From the NCBI RefSeq assembly GCF_000949635.1, contig NZ_BAFN01000001.1:2405672-2469671 (forward strand): DNA of 64,000 nt. Reading direction: 5' to 3'. Source of the DNA: Candidatus Brocadia sinica JPN1 (lineage in GTDB: Bacteria; Planctomycetota; Brocadiia; Brocadiales; Brocadiaceae). The notes below the pieces were generated by a model. It was not told the origin of the DNA. It did not search any database and saw only the letters and a list, made by a program, of their open reading frames with translations. Position numbers and translations under genes: made by a program. Positions 47,529 through 55,979 of the stretch are shown here, in pieces. Position 1 is the stretch's first letter. The number at the start of each line of letters is the position of its first letter.

Positions 47529-48106
47529 GATCAACCCGGTCATTTGAGACGACTGAGGGCGCGCTTACCTATACGGAAGTCTCGGAAAGGCTTGCCGTCT
47601 CGCTTGCCCGGATTCTCGCTCGGCTTTTACAAACTCCATCCCACGAGATTAGCATCACGCCCGAGTGGCTCTGCCAGAGACACCGGGAACTCGCTGGGCA
47701 TCTCTTCCCCGAATGGGCTGGCCGGTTTCGCACAACGGACGTGAAAGTCGGGACACTGGAGCCGCCGGCTTATTACAAAGTGCCGCTTCTCGTGCAGTCT
47801 TTCTGCGACGATTTAGCCGAGCGGTTGCGACATGTAGACTATGACAATCTGCCCGAGATAGCGGCGTTTCTCACCTGGGTGGACTGGCGATTTCAGTGGA
47901 TTCATCCCTTCAAAGATTTCAACGGCCGCGTTGGTCGCTTGGTGCTGGCCGCCCTTCTTTACAAGCTTGCCCTGCCCCCTGTCGAAACCGCACCGACGGA
48001 CCCTGAGAGGCGTCGTGAATATCTCGAAGCCCTGCGAGCCGGTGATGCGGGAAATCTCGACCCGCTTCAAAAATTATGGATCCGGCGATTCGGAGAAGCG
48101 ATCTAG
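47504..48106 (+). CDS. FicT-type Fic/DOC AMP-transferase toxin
   Basis: The 200-residue protein has the Fic motif HPFKDFNGRVGR (H134 to R145), with catalytic His, the acidic D138 and the NGR anion site. The usual Gly after the acidic residue is Phe. The substrate flap upstream includes AYYKVP. In known FicT proteins the AMP is put on DNA gyrase and topoisomerase IV, but the target here is not proven. The inhibitory Glu is on the separate FicA, so it is a class I two-gene module, GC-rich and bounded by direct repeats. Confidence 0.88.
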   Translation: MGEEAGQLGSTRSFETTEGALTYTEVSERLAVSLARILARLLQTPSHEISITPEWLCQRHRELAGHLFPEWAGRFRTTDVKVGTLEPPAYYKVPLLVQSFCDDLAERLRHVDYDNLPEIAAFLTWVDWRFQWIHPFKDFNGRVGRLVLAALLYKLALPPVETAPTDPERRREYLEALRAGDAGNLDPLQKLWIRRFGEAI

Positions 48107-48256
48107 CCAAAGCCGTTTATCCGGGAACATACCCTCTTCAGAAATGTTGAGATAAATAGAGCCGGGTATTGCCGGTCTCGTCTATCAAGTCAATCTTCAA
48201 TTCTATAATTTCATGCCGTTCCTGCCATTTTCACTCATCTCTCTTGATCAATGTAA

Positions 48257-48296
48257 CTGAAAAGAATGAAAATAGCTTGCAATCTTCTTCCTTTTT
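48257..48296 (+). repeat. Direct repeat flanking the FicTA cassette, right copy
   Basis: CTGAAAAGAATGAAAATAGC then TTGCAATCTTCTTCC. It lies 1112 bases after the left copy and differs by about three positions. Confidence 0.75.
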
Positions 48297-48404
48297 GCTA
48301 CAGTATTTTTCTCGTGGGAAAATAGTTAACCTACTAATTGCAATCGGGCACGGATAAACGCTGATTTACACAGATTTATTTTTTAATTTTATAGGGGAAT
48401 CGTT

Positions 48405-49595
48405 ATGCAAAAAATATATCTATTAGCATCATTCCTTACGATGTCAATCACCATTCTCACAGGTTGTGCGCAGCTTAAGCCTCATAAGAAACCTATCGAG
48501 CCCCTTGAAACCTTCGTTCCTCAAAATTTAGGTGCAGAATTTCAGGATGTGGAATATATACCAAAAATTAAAAGTTTTGTAATTATTTTAGATGCATCGG
48601 CATCTATGGAGGATGTATATACCGGTGCCGTTAATAAAGGGCATCCCAAATTTGCCGTTGCTAAAGATATTTTGACGAGAATGAATACTACCCTGCCTGA
48701 GATCGATATCAACAGCGCCCTGGTAACCTTTGGACATGGATTTTTTAAGCCATTGGACAAGACATTTGTTGTTTATGAACTCACGAAGCATTCACGAGGT
48801 CTTCTAGAAAACGCGTTAAACGGGGTAACGATTCCCGAGGGCAGCAGTCCGGCTGGTAATGCCATTAAAGATGCTACGAACCTGTTACTGACGTCAGGCG
48901 GTCAAAATGCAGTAATACTTGTCAGTGACGGTGAACAGTTAATCGGAAGTCCCCTGGCAAGGGCACAGGATTTAAAAGAAATATATGGAGACAAGGTATG
49001 TCTTTACACCATTTTTGTAGGGAATACTGCCGAAGGAGCAAAAGCGCTCAGAGAGCTTGCACGGGAGGTTCAATGTGGTTTTTCGGTGACTGCTGATGAA
49101 ATTGCGTCCAGTGACGATATGGCAGACTTTGTCAAAAAGGTATTTTTGACAGCGATACCAAAACAAGTTAGTGATATTGATAGTGATGGTGATGGTGTTT
49201 ATGACAAGGACGACGAATGCCCGGACACACCGAAAGGGGCCATTGTTGATTCCAGGGGATGCTGGGTGGTAAAAGGGATTACTTTTGATTATAAGAAATG
49301 GGCTATTAAAGAAGAGTTTAACTCAAATCTCAGCAACATTGTCGATATTTTGCAAAAAAATCCGGATATGCACATAAGAATAGAAGGACATACGGACAAT
49401 ATCGGCTCAATGGAATACAATATCGATCTTTCCCAAAAAAGAGCCCAGGCGGTAAAGAATTATTTGGTCGGGAAAGGCATTCAAGAATCGCGCGTCTCTA
49501 CCGTGGGTTTTGGATATAAAAAGCCTATTGCTCCTAATGATACCGAAGAAGGCCGCTCCCTGAACAGAAGGGCCGAAATTGTTCCCATAAAGTAG
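48405..49595 (+). CDS. VWA-domain, OmpA-family outer membrane lipoprotein
   Basis: The 396-residue protein has a lipobox (TILTGC). A von Willebrand A domain follows, with MIDAS-like DASASM near residue 64 and VILVSDGEQ. Next is a thrombospondin-3-type calcium loop (DIDSDGDGVYDKDDECPDTP). The C-terminal OmpA peptidoglycan-binding domain (VDILQKNPDMHIRIEGHTDN, then LSQKRAQAVKNYL) follows. It should tie the outer membrane to the cell wall and bind another protein through VWA. Gene order gives no partner. ATAGGGGAATCGTT precedes the ATG. Confidence 0.9.
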   Translation: MQKIYLLASFLTMSITILTGCAQLKPHKKPIEPLETFVPQNLGAEFQDVEYIPKIKSFVIILDASASMEDVYTGAVNKGHPKFAVAKDILTRMNTTLPEIDINSALVTFGHGFFKPLDKTFVVYELTKHSRGLLENALNGVTIPEGSSPAGNAIKDATNLLLTSGGQNAVILVSDGEQLIGSPLARAQDLKEIYGDKVCLYTIFVGNTAEGAKALRELAREVQCGFSVTADEIASSDDMADFVKKVFLTAIPKQVSDIDSDGDGVYDKDDECPDTPKGAIVDSRGCWVVKGITFDYKKWAIKEEFNSNLSNIVDILQKNPDMHIRIEGHTDNIGSMEYNIDLSQKRAQAVKNYLVGKGIQESRVSTVGFGYKKPIAPNDTEEGRSLNRRAEIVPIK

Positions 49596-49653
49596 TTTTT
49601 GTAAAAACTATTTTGACATTTTTTAGCAGAAAATCAGTGAAAACTGCAAAATA

Positions 49654-50601
49654 CTAATTGAAACCTGAATTACATCTGATTAATACCTTGCCACCCTGGT
49701 CCACCTTAAAATATTTCTGGGCGTTTCCCTGATTGATAGAGATTTCCAGAAAATCTGTGCTTCCAAAGAGGACGAGTGGTTCCCCTGGCTTTACATCCAT
49801 GTAAGTCTTGCTTAACCCCATGATTTTCTTCTTTCCAAGGGTGGTCTCTATGACATATTTCCGGGCCGTCTCTTTTTCTCCAAACAAAAGATGGAAAAGA
49901 AAAGATTGTTTGGCATGCTTTCCCTTCATCGCCTTCTTGCGAGAGTGGAGAATAGGGGAGGTGATCTTGTCTCTGCATGTTATGGACTGGGATTGGTTGA
50001 TGATGTGCTGCTCTATATGCGATTGCGTAATATTGGTAATAAGATTTCCAAATCGGTCGATGTAAATAACCCGACCCTCCATTTGTCCTGTTTTTTTCTG
50101 TTCAGGCTGGGGCAGATCCAGGTGTTCCAGTTGGTTGATTTTGGCATCTAATTGTTGTGGTTTTATGCCTAATGAGAGATGTGCTGCAACAGGCGCAAAG
50201 ATGTCCCGTCCGTGAAAGGTATTGCCGGGCGATGGTAAGAAAAATTTAGTATTTGTTACACGAATGATGTTTTTCGGTTTCTCTTCAGGAACAATGAAGC
50301 TGAGAATACCGTTGTTGGGCACAAGAAAGAGATAGTCCCGTATGGCCACACAGATAATGTCTCTCCGACTTCCAACGCCAGGGTCAACAACTGCTACATG
50401 GATAGTTCCTTTAGGAAAGTATTGATACGATGCAGAGAGAAGGTAAGCGCCATTCAATAAGTCATATGGAGGAATAGTATGGCAGATGTCGATAATATTT
50501 GCTGAAGGATTGATGCCCCCTATCACACCTTTCATGATACCCACGTATGCGTCCTGATTGCCAAAGTCTGTTAACAGGGTGATTATGTGCGATCGGCGCA
50601 T
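49654..50601 (-). CDS. S-adenosylmethionine hydrolase/adenosyltransferase (DUF62 family)
   Basis: The 315-residue protein matches DUF62: ITLLTDFGNQDAYVGIMKGV at the N-terminus, the DPGVGS motif of the active site (VVDPGVGSRRDII), VPNNGILSF and the FHGRDIFAPVAAHLS segment. Members hydrolyse SAM to adenosine and methionine by activating water; fluorinases and chlorinases are relatives. There is no loop I recognise as a fluorinase signature, so hydrolase activity is the default. It is divergent from csp. Confidence 0.88.
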   Translation of the reverse strand: MRRSHIITLLTDFGNQDAYVGIMKGVIGGINPSANIIDICHTIPPYDLLNGAYLLSASYQYFPKGTIHVAVVDPGVGSRRDIICVAIRDYLFLVPNNGILSFIVPEEKPKNIIRVTNTKFFLPSPGNTFHGRDIFAPVAAHLSLGIKPQQLDAKINQLEHLDLPQPEQKKTGQMEGRVIYIDRFGNLITNITQSHIEQHIINQSQSITCRDKITSPILHSRKKAMKGKHAKQSFLFHLLFGEKETARKYVIETTLGKKKIMGLSKTYMDVKPGEPLVLFGSTDFLEISINQGNAQKYFKVDQGGKVLIRCNSGFN

Positions 50602-50932
50602 CGATAGGCGGTCTCCTGCAAGGTTTGTTTTTCATCTTTTTTCGGACTGACAGAGGTCTGTTCCTCAAAAAAGAACGGACAGTAGGTCCGGCAATATATA
50701 TACACAAGATTTGAATTATCGTAATGACAAAATATTTTAAATTCAAGATGAAAAATTTATTTTAATTTTCCTTTGCATTCATGCATACTCTCTGGTAGTA
50801 TTTTGAATATAATGTTTGGTTGTATTATAAAGTCATACGATAATGTTGGTGTTATATTAAGGCTACAAGGTTTACAACCTCGTAGCCTTTTTGTTTTTAC
50901 AAAGCTAAAAGGTGAGAGGGGGTGATTGAAGA
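50602..50932. promoter_or_regulatory. csp leader and divergent promoter region
   Basis: The 330 bases hold the plus-strand leader of the cold-shock gene, with an intrinsic terminator at 50859-50897. Plausible promoter boxes (TTGGTT, then TAATGT) lie near 50817-50845. The start region of the SAM hydrolase gene is at the left edge. Confidence 0.5.
50859..50897 (+). terminator. Intrinsic terminator in the csp leader (possible attenuator)
   Basis: AAGGCTAC and GTAGCCTT pair, then AGGTT and AACCT around a TAC loop, with one A-C bulge pair. TTTTTGTTTTT follows. It ends 36 bases before the csp ATG. No plus-strand gene ends upstream, so it is not an ordinary operon terminator. Confidence 0.75.
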
Positions 50933-51133
50933 ATGGCAAATGGAACAGTGAAGTGGTTCAATGACAAGAAGGGATTTGGCTTTATTTCCCAGGATAACGG
51001 TCAGGATGTGTTTGTGCATCAAACATCGATCCAAACTGAGGGTTTTAGAACCCTTGCAGAGGGAGACAAGGTCGAGTTCGAAGTCATGAAGGACCAGAAG
51101 GGCTACAAAGCCACAAAAGTCGTCAAATTATAA
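50933..51133 (+). CDS. Cold-shock protein, CspA family
   Basis: The 66-residue protein is a standard single-domain OB-fold RNA chaperone. RNP1 is KGFGFI and RNP2 is VFVHQTSI, with W8 and the aromatic patch in place. GGTGAGAGGGGGT is a strong ribosome site. The terminator in its leader suggests control by transcription attenuation, and csp transcripts are known to be thermo- or structure-regulated in other bacteria. A bidirectional terminator separates it from hemB. Confidence 0.93.
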   Translation: MANGTVKWFNDKKGFGFISQDNGQDVFVHQTSIQTEGFRTLAEGDKVEFEVMKDQKGYKATKVVKL

Positions 51134-51238
51134 GTTTATTAAAAAGCACGCTCTTATATTTAAAGGATAATCAATTGCAATAGTTATGGTGTATAAAAAT
51201 ATGGAGTAGCCGTTTAAAGTATCGTTATAATTACGACA

Positions 51239-51280
51239 TGAAAGCCCCAATATCGGTAAAAGGATATTGGGGCTTTTTGT
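51239..51280. terminator. Bidirectional terminator between csp and hemB
   Basis: AAAGCCCCAATATC and GATATTGGGGCTTT form a long perfect stem with GGTAAAAG as loop, followed by TTTTTG. It should end csp rightward and hemB leftward. Confidence 0.85.
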
Positions 51281-51316
51281 TTGGTGTCCTAGAAAGTCTT
51301 CTTGGTAAAGTGTTCC

Positions 51317-52309
51317 TTATTTTTTAAGCCATCGTGCGGCATCCTTTGCCCAATACGTGAGGATCATGTCAGCGCCGGCACGTTTGATACCTGTCAAAAT
51401 TTCCAGGGCAACACGTTTTTCATCAATCCAACCCTTTTCTGCCGCTGCCTTCACGACAGAAAATTCACCGCTAACGTTATAGGCTGCAACAGGATAATCG
51501 AAATTGTCCTTTATGATCCGGATGATGTCGAGATAGGCCAACGCCGGCTTTACCATTACGATGTCGGCGCCCTCTTCTATATCTAATGAAACCTCACGTA
51601 ATGCCTCGATAGCATTGTGGGTATCCATTTGATAAGAAGTGCGATCTCCAAATCCTGGCGTGGACTCAGCGGCCTCACGGAAGGGGCCGTAAAACCCAGA
51701 AGCATATTTGGCGGAATATGCCATGATGGGGACATGATTAAATCCTTCTTCGTCAAGCGCATCCCGAATTACCCCGACGCGGCCATCCATCATATCACTC
51801 GGCGCTACGATGTCAGCGCCTGCCTTTGCATGAGAAACGGACTCTTTTGCCAGGAGTTCTAAGGTCATGTCATTATCCACGTCGAATTGGCCTGTCTTGT
51901 CGTCTCTTCTTACAAATCCACAATGTCCGTGGTCGGTATACTCACACATGCAGACGTCTGTAATTACGAGGATGTTTTTTGCCACTTTTTTAATGGCGAT
52001 GATGGCCTGTTGAATTATGCCTTCATCAGCATAGGCATCGGAACCCATCTCGTCCTTTTTGTCGGGTATTCCAAAGAGGATGATGCCAGGGATTCCCAGC
52101 CCTTCCAATTCCTTTACTTCTTCAATAATCTTGTCAATGGACATCTGGTAATTTCCCGGCATGGAGGGTATCGGTTGTTTAATGCCTTTTCCTGGTCGGA
52201 CAAAGAGGGGCATAATCAGGTCATCTACAGAAAGATGCGTTTCTCTCACTAACCTTCTGATATTTTCATTTTGACGCAATCGGCGTAGCCGCTGTTTTGG
52301 AAAGCCCAT
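51317..52309 (-). CDS. hemB: Delta-aminolevulinate dehydratase (porphobilinogen synthase)
   Basis: HemB condenses two aminolevulinates to porphobilinogen for haem and cobamides. The 330-residue length is normal. The zinc-site cysteines are in [14 protein letters not shown], and the two Schiff-base or active-site lysines are in [13 protein letters not shown] and [14 protein letters not shown]-terminal [16 protein letters not shown] is conserved. No other haem genes adjoin. It ends just before the terminator shared with csp. Confidence 0.95.
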   Translation of the reverse strand: MGFPKQRLRRLRQNENIRRLVRETHLSVDDLIMPLFVRPGKGIKQPIPSMPGNYQMSIDKIIEEVKELEGLGIPGIILFGIPDKKDEMGSDAYADEGIIQQAIIAIKKVAKNILVITDVCMCEYTDHGHCGFVRRDDKTGQFDVDNDMTLELLAKESVSHAKAGADIVAPSDMMDGRVGVIRDALDEEGFNHVPIMAYSAKYASGFYGPFREAAESTPGFGDRTSYQMDTHNAIEALREVSLDIEEGADIVMVKPALAYLDIIRIIKDNFDYPVAAYNVSGEFSVVKAAAEKGWIDEKRVALEILTGIKRAGADMILTYWAKDAARWLKK

Positions 52310-52717
52310 AGTATTTTCCCTTATAAATTATGATAGTTCACCGCTACCTTTTTATACTGCTAAAAGGAAGTATGAACCGTTACAAAAATTATATTCAATG
52401 CACGCCGATATATTACCACAAAAAACAGATTTTTACATATTTTTTATATTTCACCTTATTTTCTCTGCATCCTCGTGTTCCCGACGATAAACCATTACCT
52501 TTTATACAGGTATCTCTAAGTTTTGCATTTGAAATGAGATCGTAGAGGAATTTTCGTGGAAGGGGCGTGATTACTGTTTATTAAGTTGTGTAGGGTGGAT
52601 TAAGGTGCTTGCTTTTTAGCGCCGAATCCACCAACACTATTCCAAGCGAAGGTGGATTCGCCTTCGCTTAATGTTTACTCAACTAATTTGGTTTGTCGTC
52701 CTTCTTGTTGAATTAAT
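52310..52717. other. Intergenic region with palindromic repeat
   Basis: It contains the GGTGGATTAAGG/GAATCCACC repeat at 52593-52671 and no gene. It should hold the hemB promoter. Confidence 0.4.
52593..52671. repeat. GGTGGATT-type nested repeat
   Basis: GGGTGGATTAAGGTGCTTGC and CGCCGAATCCACC, then AGCGAAGGTGGATTCGCCTTC, form overlapping hairpins. Related sequence lies near 30940-31010 and inside the BTAD gene at 31548-31576. Confidence 0.55.
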
Positions 52718-52904
52718 TTATGGGAAATATTTGTATATATCTTTTCTGTGTAAAAATCTTGTGAGAATAACTTTGCCTTCCACAAACTCGATACCAACTC
52801 TAAAATCTCCCGTCCTTATACGATAGTATGTCTCATACCCTTTTAATTTCTCTAGATTTTTAATATCTTTTAAAGTTTTTGCGCTCTTTATTTGACCAAT
52901 AATT
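52718..52904 (-). pseudogene. RelE/ParE-type toxin, C-terminal part, cut by ISL3
   Basis: Minus-strand translation gives IKSAKTLKDIKNLEKLKGYE, TYYRIRTGDFRVGIEFVEGK and a tail VILTRFLHRKDIYKYFP. This is the second half of a RelE toxin with its catalytic-side Arg and Tyr. The N-terminal half is missing beyond 52904, where the ISL3 end starts. No antitoxin is seen nearby. Confidence 0.78.
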
Positions 52905-52906
52905 TA

Positions 52907-54299
52907 GGTTCATTCGTAAAAAAGTTGAAGACAGGAAAATATAAGTAGGGAAGATAGGGTAAAAGATGAGAGTAAAAGGATAGCATCGAATTTCATCCGT
53001 ATGTAATATGGTTTTATGAGAGATAAGATCATACTACACGAGGAGAAATTCGATGCGGTTAGATACTATCACAGAATTATTACGAATTCCAGGATTTAAA
53101 GTAACGCATATGATATCCAGCACGGAAAGCAGTATAGAGTTTTTATTGGAGCAAGAGGAAGAAAGAGCGAGTGTATGTTCAGGTTGCGGTAAAGTGCACA
53201 ATACGGCAGTGCATAGTGTGGGAAGAATAACAGTAGAAGACCTACCGATGAGTGGTAGGAGGGTATATTTGCACGTACCGAAGAGGAAATCGATGTGCCT
53301 TGAAGATGGGAGTATTCGGGTAGAGGAGCACGAGTGGATAAGGGGGAGATTTACGAGGCGTTTTGTGGAACAGGTGTATCGACTGACCTCAATAACGACA
53401 AATAAGGAAGCAGGATGGTTTCTTGGAATAGACGATGAGACGGTGTACCGGATAGATAAGGAGATGTTAGAGGAGTTATCACTGGAGAGAATTGAGAAAG
53501 TGAAGGCGCCGCGTCATATGAGTGTGGATGAGGTTGCATGGCAGAAGTGGCACAAGTATGTTACCAATGTTGTTGATGTGGAAAAGCGCAAGGTGATTTG
53601 GAATCACGATGGACGGGGCAAGACAACGCTGGATAAATTTTATCGTAAGATAGGCAAGGAAGGTTGTAAGAGGATAAAGGCAGTGGCAAGCGATGGAGCA
53701 AAGGGTTTTCTTACGTCTACGAAAGAGCATTTGAAGAATGCCTTGATAGTATTGGATCATTTTCATGTAAAGAAGTATCTCAATGAGGCAGTAGATGCGG
53801 TAAGGAAGGAAGAACTCAGAAAAGCCAGGCAACAAAACCAGGAAGACTTGAGTCGAATTCTTCATTGCAACAAGAGGTTTATATTGATGCAAAATAAGGT
53901 TACAAATAAGCAGAAGGACATTTTAGATAAACTCTCAACGCTCAATGAGAAGGTATATAAGGCAATGCTTTTAAAGGAGCAGTTTCTTTCTCTTTATGTA
54001 GCAAGTAATCGAAGGGTAGCATATGCAAATCTGAGGGCGTGGATAGGGACAGCAATAAGGTCTGGGATAGCATCATTTGTAGAGCTAGGATACAAATTTT
54101 TCCGGAAGAGGCATTATGTTCTGAACTATTTTGTTTGCAAAATAACGTCCGCTATATCAGAAGGAATCAATAACAAAATAAAGAGGTTCAAGCGCATGGC
54201 ATACGGTTATCGAGACGTCAAATACTTCTTACTCAAGATTCATCAACATTGCGGACTTCTTGACCCTAAGCTTTCAACTTAAATATGAAAGACACAAAA
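52907..54299 (+). mobile_element. ISL3-family insertion sequence, copy A
   Basis: The element begins GGTTCATTCGTAAAAAAGTT and ends near GAAAGACACAA. It is 1393 bases, with one transposase gene. A near-identical inverted copy lies at 57280-58672. The left flank is the relE remnant. The imperfect ends share TTCGTA and AAGTTGAA. Confidence 0.8.
53053..54282 (+). CDS. ISL3-family transposase (copy A)
   Basis: The 409-residue protein has the N-terminal zinc-binding half (VCSGCGKVHN), a helix-turn-helix region (TTNKEAGWFLGIDDETVYRI), then the DDE core: the first Asp in HMSVDEVAW, the second in VLDHFHVKKYLNEAVD, and the last acidic residue in AISEGINNKIKRFKRM. It differs from copy B at one residue there (F versus L). 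It looks intact and probably active. TACACGAGGAGAAATTCG precedes the ATG. Confidence 0.9.
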   Translation: MRLDTITELLRIPGFKVTHMISSTESSIEFLLEQEEERASVCSGCGKVHNTAVHSVGRITVEDLPMSGRRVYLHVPKRKSMCLEDGSIRVEEHEWIRGRFTRRFVEQVYRLTSITTNKEAGWFLGIDDETVYRIDKEMLEELSLERIEKVKAPRHMSVDEVAWQKWHKYVTNVVDVEKRKVIWNHDGRGKTTLDKFYRKIGKEGCKRIKAVASDGAKGFLTSTKEHLKNALIVLDHFHVKKYLNEAVDAVRKEELRKARQQNQEDLSRILHCNKRFILMQNKVTNKQKDILDKLSTLNEKVYKAMLLKEQFLSLYVASNRRVAYANLRAWIGTAIRSGIASFVELGYKFFRKRHYVLNYFVCKITSAISEGINNKIKRFKRMAYGYRDVKYFLLKIHQHCGLLDPKLST

Positions 54300-54328
54300 A
54301 TATTTTGACAAATTTAGCAAAAAATGAA

Positions 54329-55840
54329 TTACCCTTGAGTAGCGAGCTGAGGGATAATAAAAAGTTCTTTCAATTTAAGCCCAGTAGCAATGACCTGTCG
54401 CCCAAGAGTGGTAAGATAATATCTGTACGAGTGAGTAATTTTTTTAATAAGTCCGTGAAGGCGAAGTCGTTTTAAGACGCGGCAAATGGTATGGGTAGTA
54501 TTTTCCCGGAGCCTGGTTCTTAAATCTTTGTTTCGAAAGCCACGGAGGTTGTATTCGCCGCGGGCGATCGTAAGAAATATGCGGTTGTCATAGTCACTGA
54601 AAAAGTTGAATCCCTTATACGTGTGATTCTTTTCAACCACGTTCTTTGAAATTCTGTTAAGATTGAGTATTCCAACTCGTTTATCATCGATGGTTGAGAT
54701 AAATTCCAGATATCGGTGGTTTACAAGACGGAATACCTCTGATAAGGAAGAAAGGCTATAGATACCCTTCTTTACATGAGCAACCTTCATCTCCCGTGTT
54801 CCGTCACGATGTACTACCTCTCGGTAGTGTTCAAATGAAGAGACATTGTTTGTGGTTGTTTCTATTCTCAGGATGGTACCGAATTTATCATACATTTTGA
54901 GAGAGGAATCACCCATGGTATGTTTGATCCGTGTGCCCTGGATACGTGTATCAAAACGATTCCCCATTTCGTCTTGATAATTTCCGTGAAGCTTTTTCCC
55001 CAGGAATGTGGCAATGTGCTCTGGTTTCACGGTATGAATGGCAGTCCTCGTGAGGGTGTCATACATGTCCTGCAAATACTCTTTCTGGAAGAAAACTATG
55101 TCAGTTGCATATTCCAGTTGCATGATAGTCCAGTGATAGTTGAGTTGAAGGGTGTCAATAACAGGGCAGTACTTTTTTGCAAGGTCATCAAGTATCTGGT
55201 GTAGACGCTCGACATCGAACTGATTGGCAATTTCTTGTGCCTTTTCGAAATTATCGATATCGACAAAAGTGTTATCCAGAAGTTGATAGTTTATCTTCCG
55301 CTTTCTGAGGTGGGTGGCTAAGTAATTATGACCGTTGAAATATATCTGGAGCCGAAAGGGTATCCATGTCGGAACACGAACATAACATAATCCCAGGACA
55401 TCGTGGATGAAATAGAAGTAGTAATGGAGACATTTACCCGTGCCAGGACGGAGAAAGCTGCGTTTGGCTTCTTTATCGTGCCAGGGTTCGTATGCGGTAC
55501 AGAGTTCGGGAGCAGAGAAGATATGTACAAGACCGGGATGGTTCCCGCGTTTTTTGATAATCTCTGCAATACGATCTTCTTTGCGAAAGTTTTTCTTTCG
55601 AATGTACTCAATCTCCAGGTTATTCTCACGTGCAATTTGTTGAGCGTTTTGAATGAGTGTATCACGGAATGGTTGGGCAAATTGTTTGAAATCGAAGATA
55701 CGTATCTCCCGTTTGTTAAGAAACGAGGTCATCCCCTGCGCATAACACAAGGGATGTAAACTCCCCTGAATAACAATACGATCGAAGCAAGAGAGAATAC
55801 CGCGAATATGTTCTGAATGTGTCTCTGTTAAGAGTTTCAT
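54329..55840 (-). CDS. Uncharacterised 503-residue protein of mobile-looking type, winged-helix end
   Basis: No family with known function is recognised. The N-terminus (HIRGILSCFDRIVIQGSLHP) and middle (LGLCYVRVPTWIPFRLQIYF, GKKLHGNYQDEMGNRFDTRI) have the strong conservation look of a mobile enzyme. The last 90 residues form a winged helix (ICRVLKRLRLHGLIKKITHS, YRYYLTTLGRQVIATGL), for which relatives are sometimes labelled MarR-like. I recall such proteins as multi-copy in several genomes. It stands alone between IS elements, with no partner. A transposase-like or DNA-binding role is an inference. Confidence 0.55.
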   Translation of the reverse strand: MKLLTETHSEHIRGILSCFDRIVIQGSLHPLCYAQGMTSFLNKREIRIFDFKQFAQPFRDTLIQNAQQIARENNLEIEYIRKKNFRKEDRIAEIIKKRGNHPGLVHIFSAPELCTAYEPWHDKEAKRSFLRPGTGKCLHYYFYFIHDVLGLCYVRVPTWIPFRLQIYFNGHNYLATHLRKRKINYQLLDNTFVDIDNFEKAQEIANQFDVERLHQILDDLAKKYCPVIDTLQLNYHWTIMQLEYATDIVFFQKEYLQDMYDTLTRTAIHTVKPEHIATFLGKKLHGNYQDEMGNRFDTRIQGTRIKHTMGDSSLKMYDKFGTILRIETTTNNVSSFEHYREVVHRDGTREMKVAHVKKGIYSLSSLSEVFRLVNHRYLEFISTIDDKRVGILNLNRISKNVVEKNHTYKGFNFFSDYDNRIFLTIARGEYNLRGFRNKDLRTRLRENTTHTICRVLKRLRLHGLIKKITHSYRYYLTTLGRQVIATGLKLKELFIIPQLATQG

Positions 55841-55879
55841 GAGATATCTCGCAATAACATTTAAAATACTGTATCAGTA

Positions 55880-55977
55880 CTAACCCGAACGTCTCGGAAT
55901 GGAATATAATGTAAAAATAGTATACAAACAGGGGAAACGTTACTAAAGTAAAAACTCTTCCGACTCGTTCGGGTTAG
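55880..55977. repeat. MITE-like element with 12-base inverted ends
   Basis: CTAACCCGAACG and CGTTCGGGTTAG are perfect inverted repeats that bound 98 bases without coding capacity. It abuts the IS1182-type transposase fragment exactly. The start CTAACCCGA resembles the ends of the IS1634-type element (CTAACCCGACC). Confidence 0.6.
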
Positions 55978-55979
55978 GC

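Noticed and set aside
52899..54307. Target duplication of ISL3 copy A
   Set aside because: The eight bases on the two sides (ATAATTTA and AAATATTT-like) do not match, so I do not claim one.
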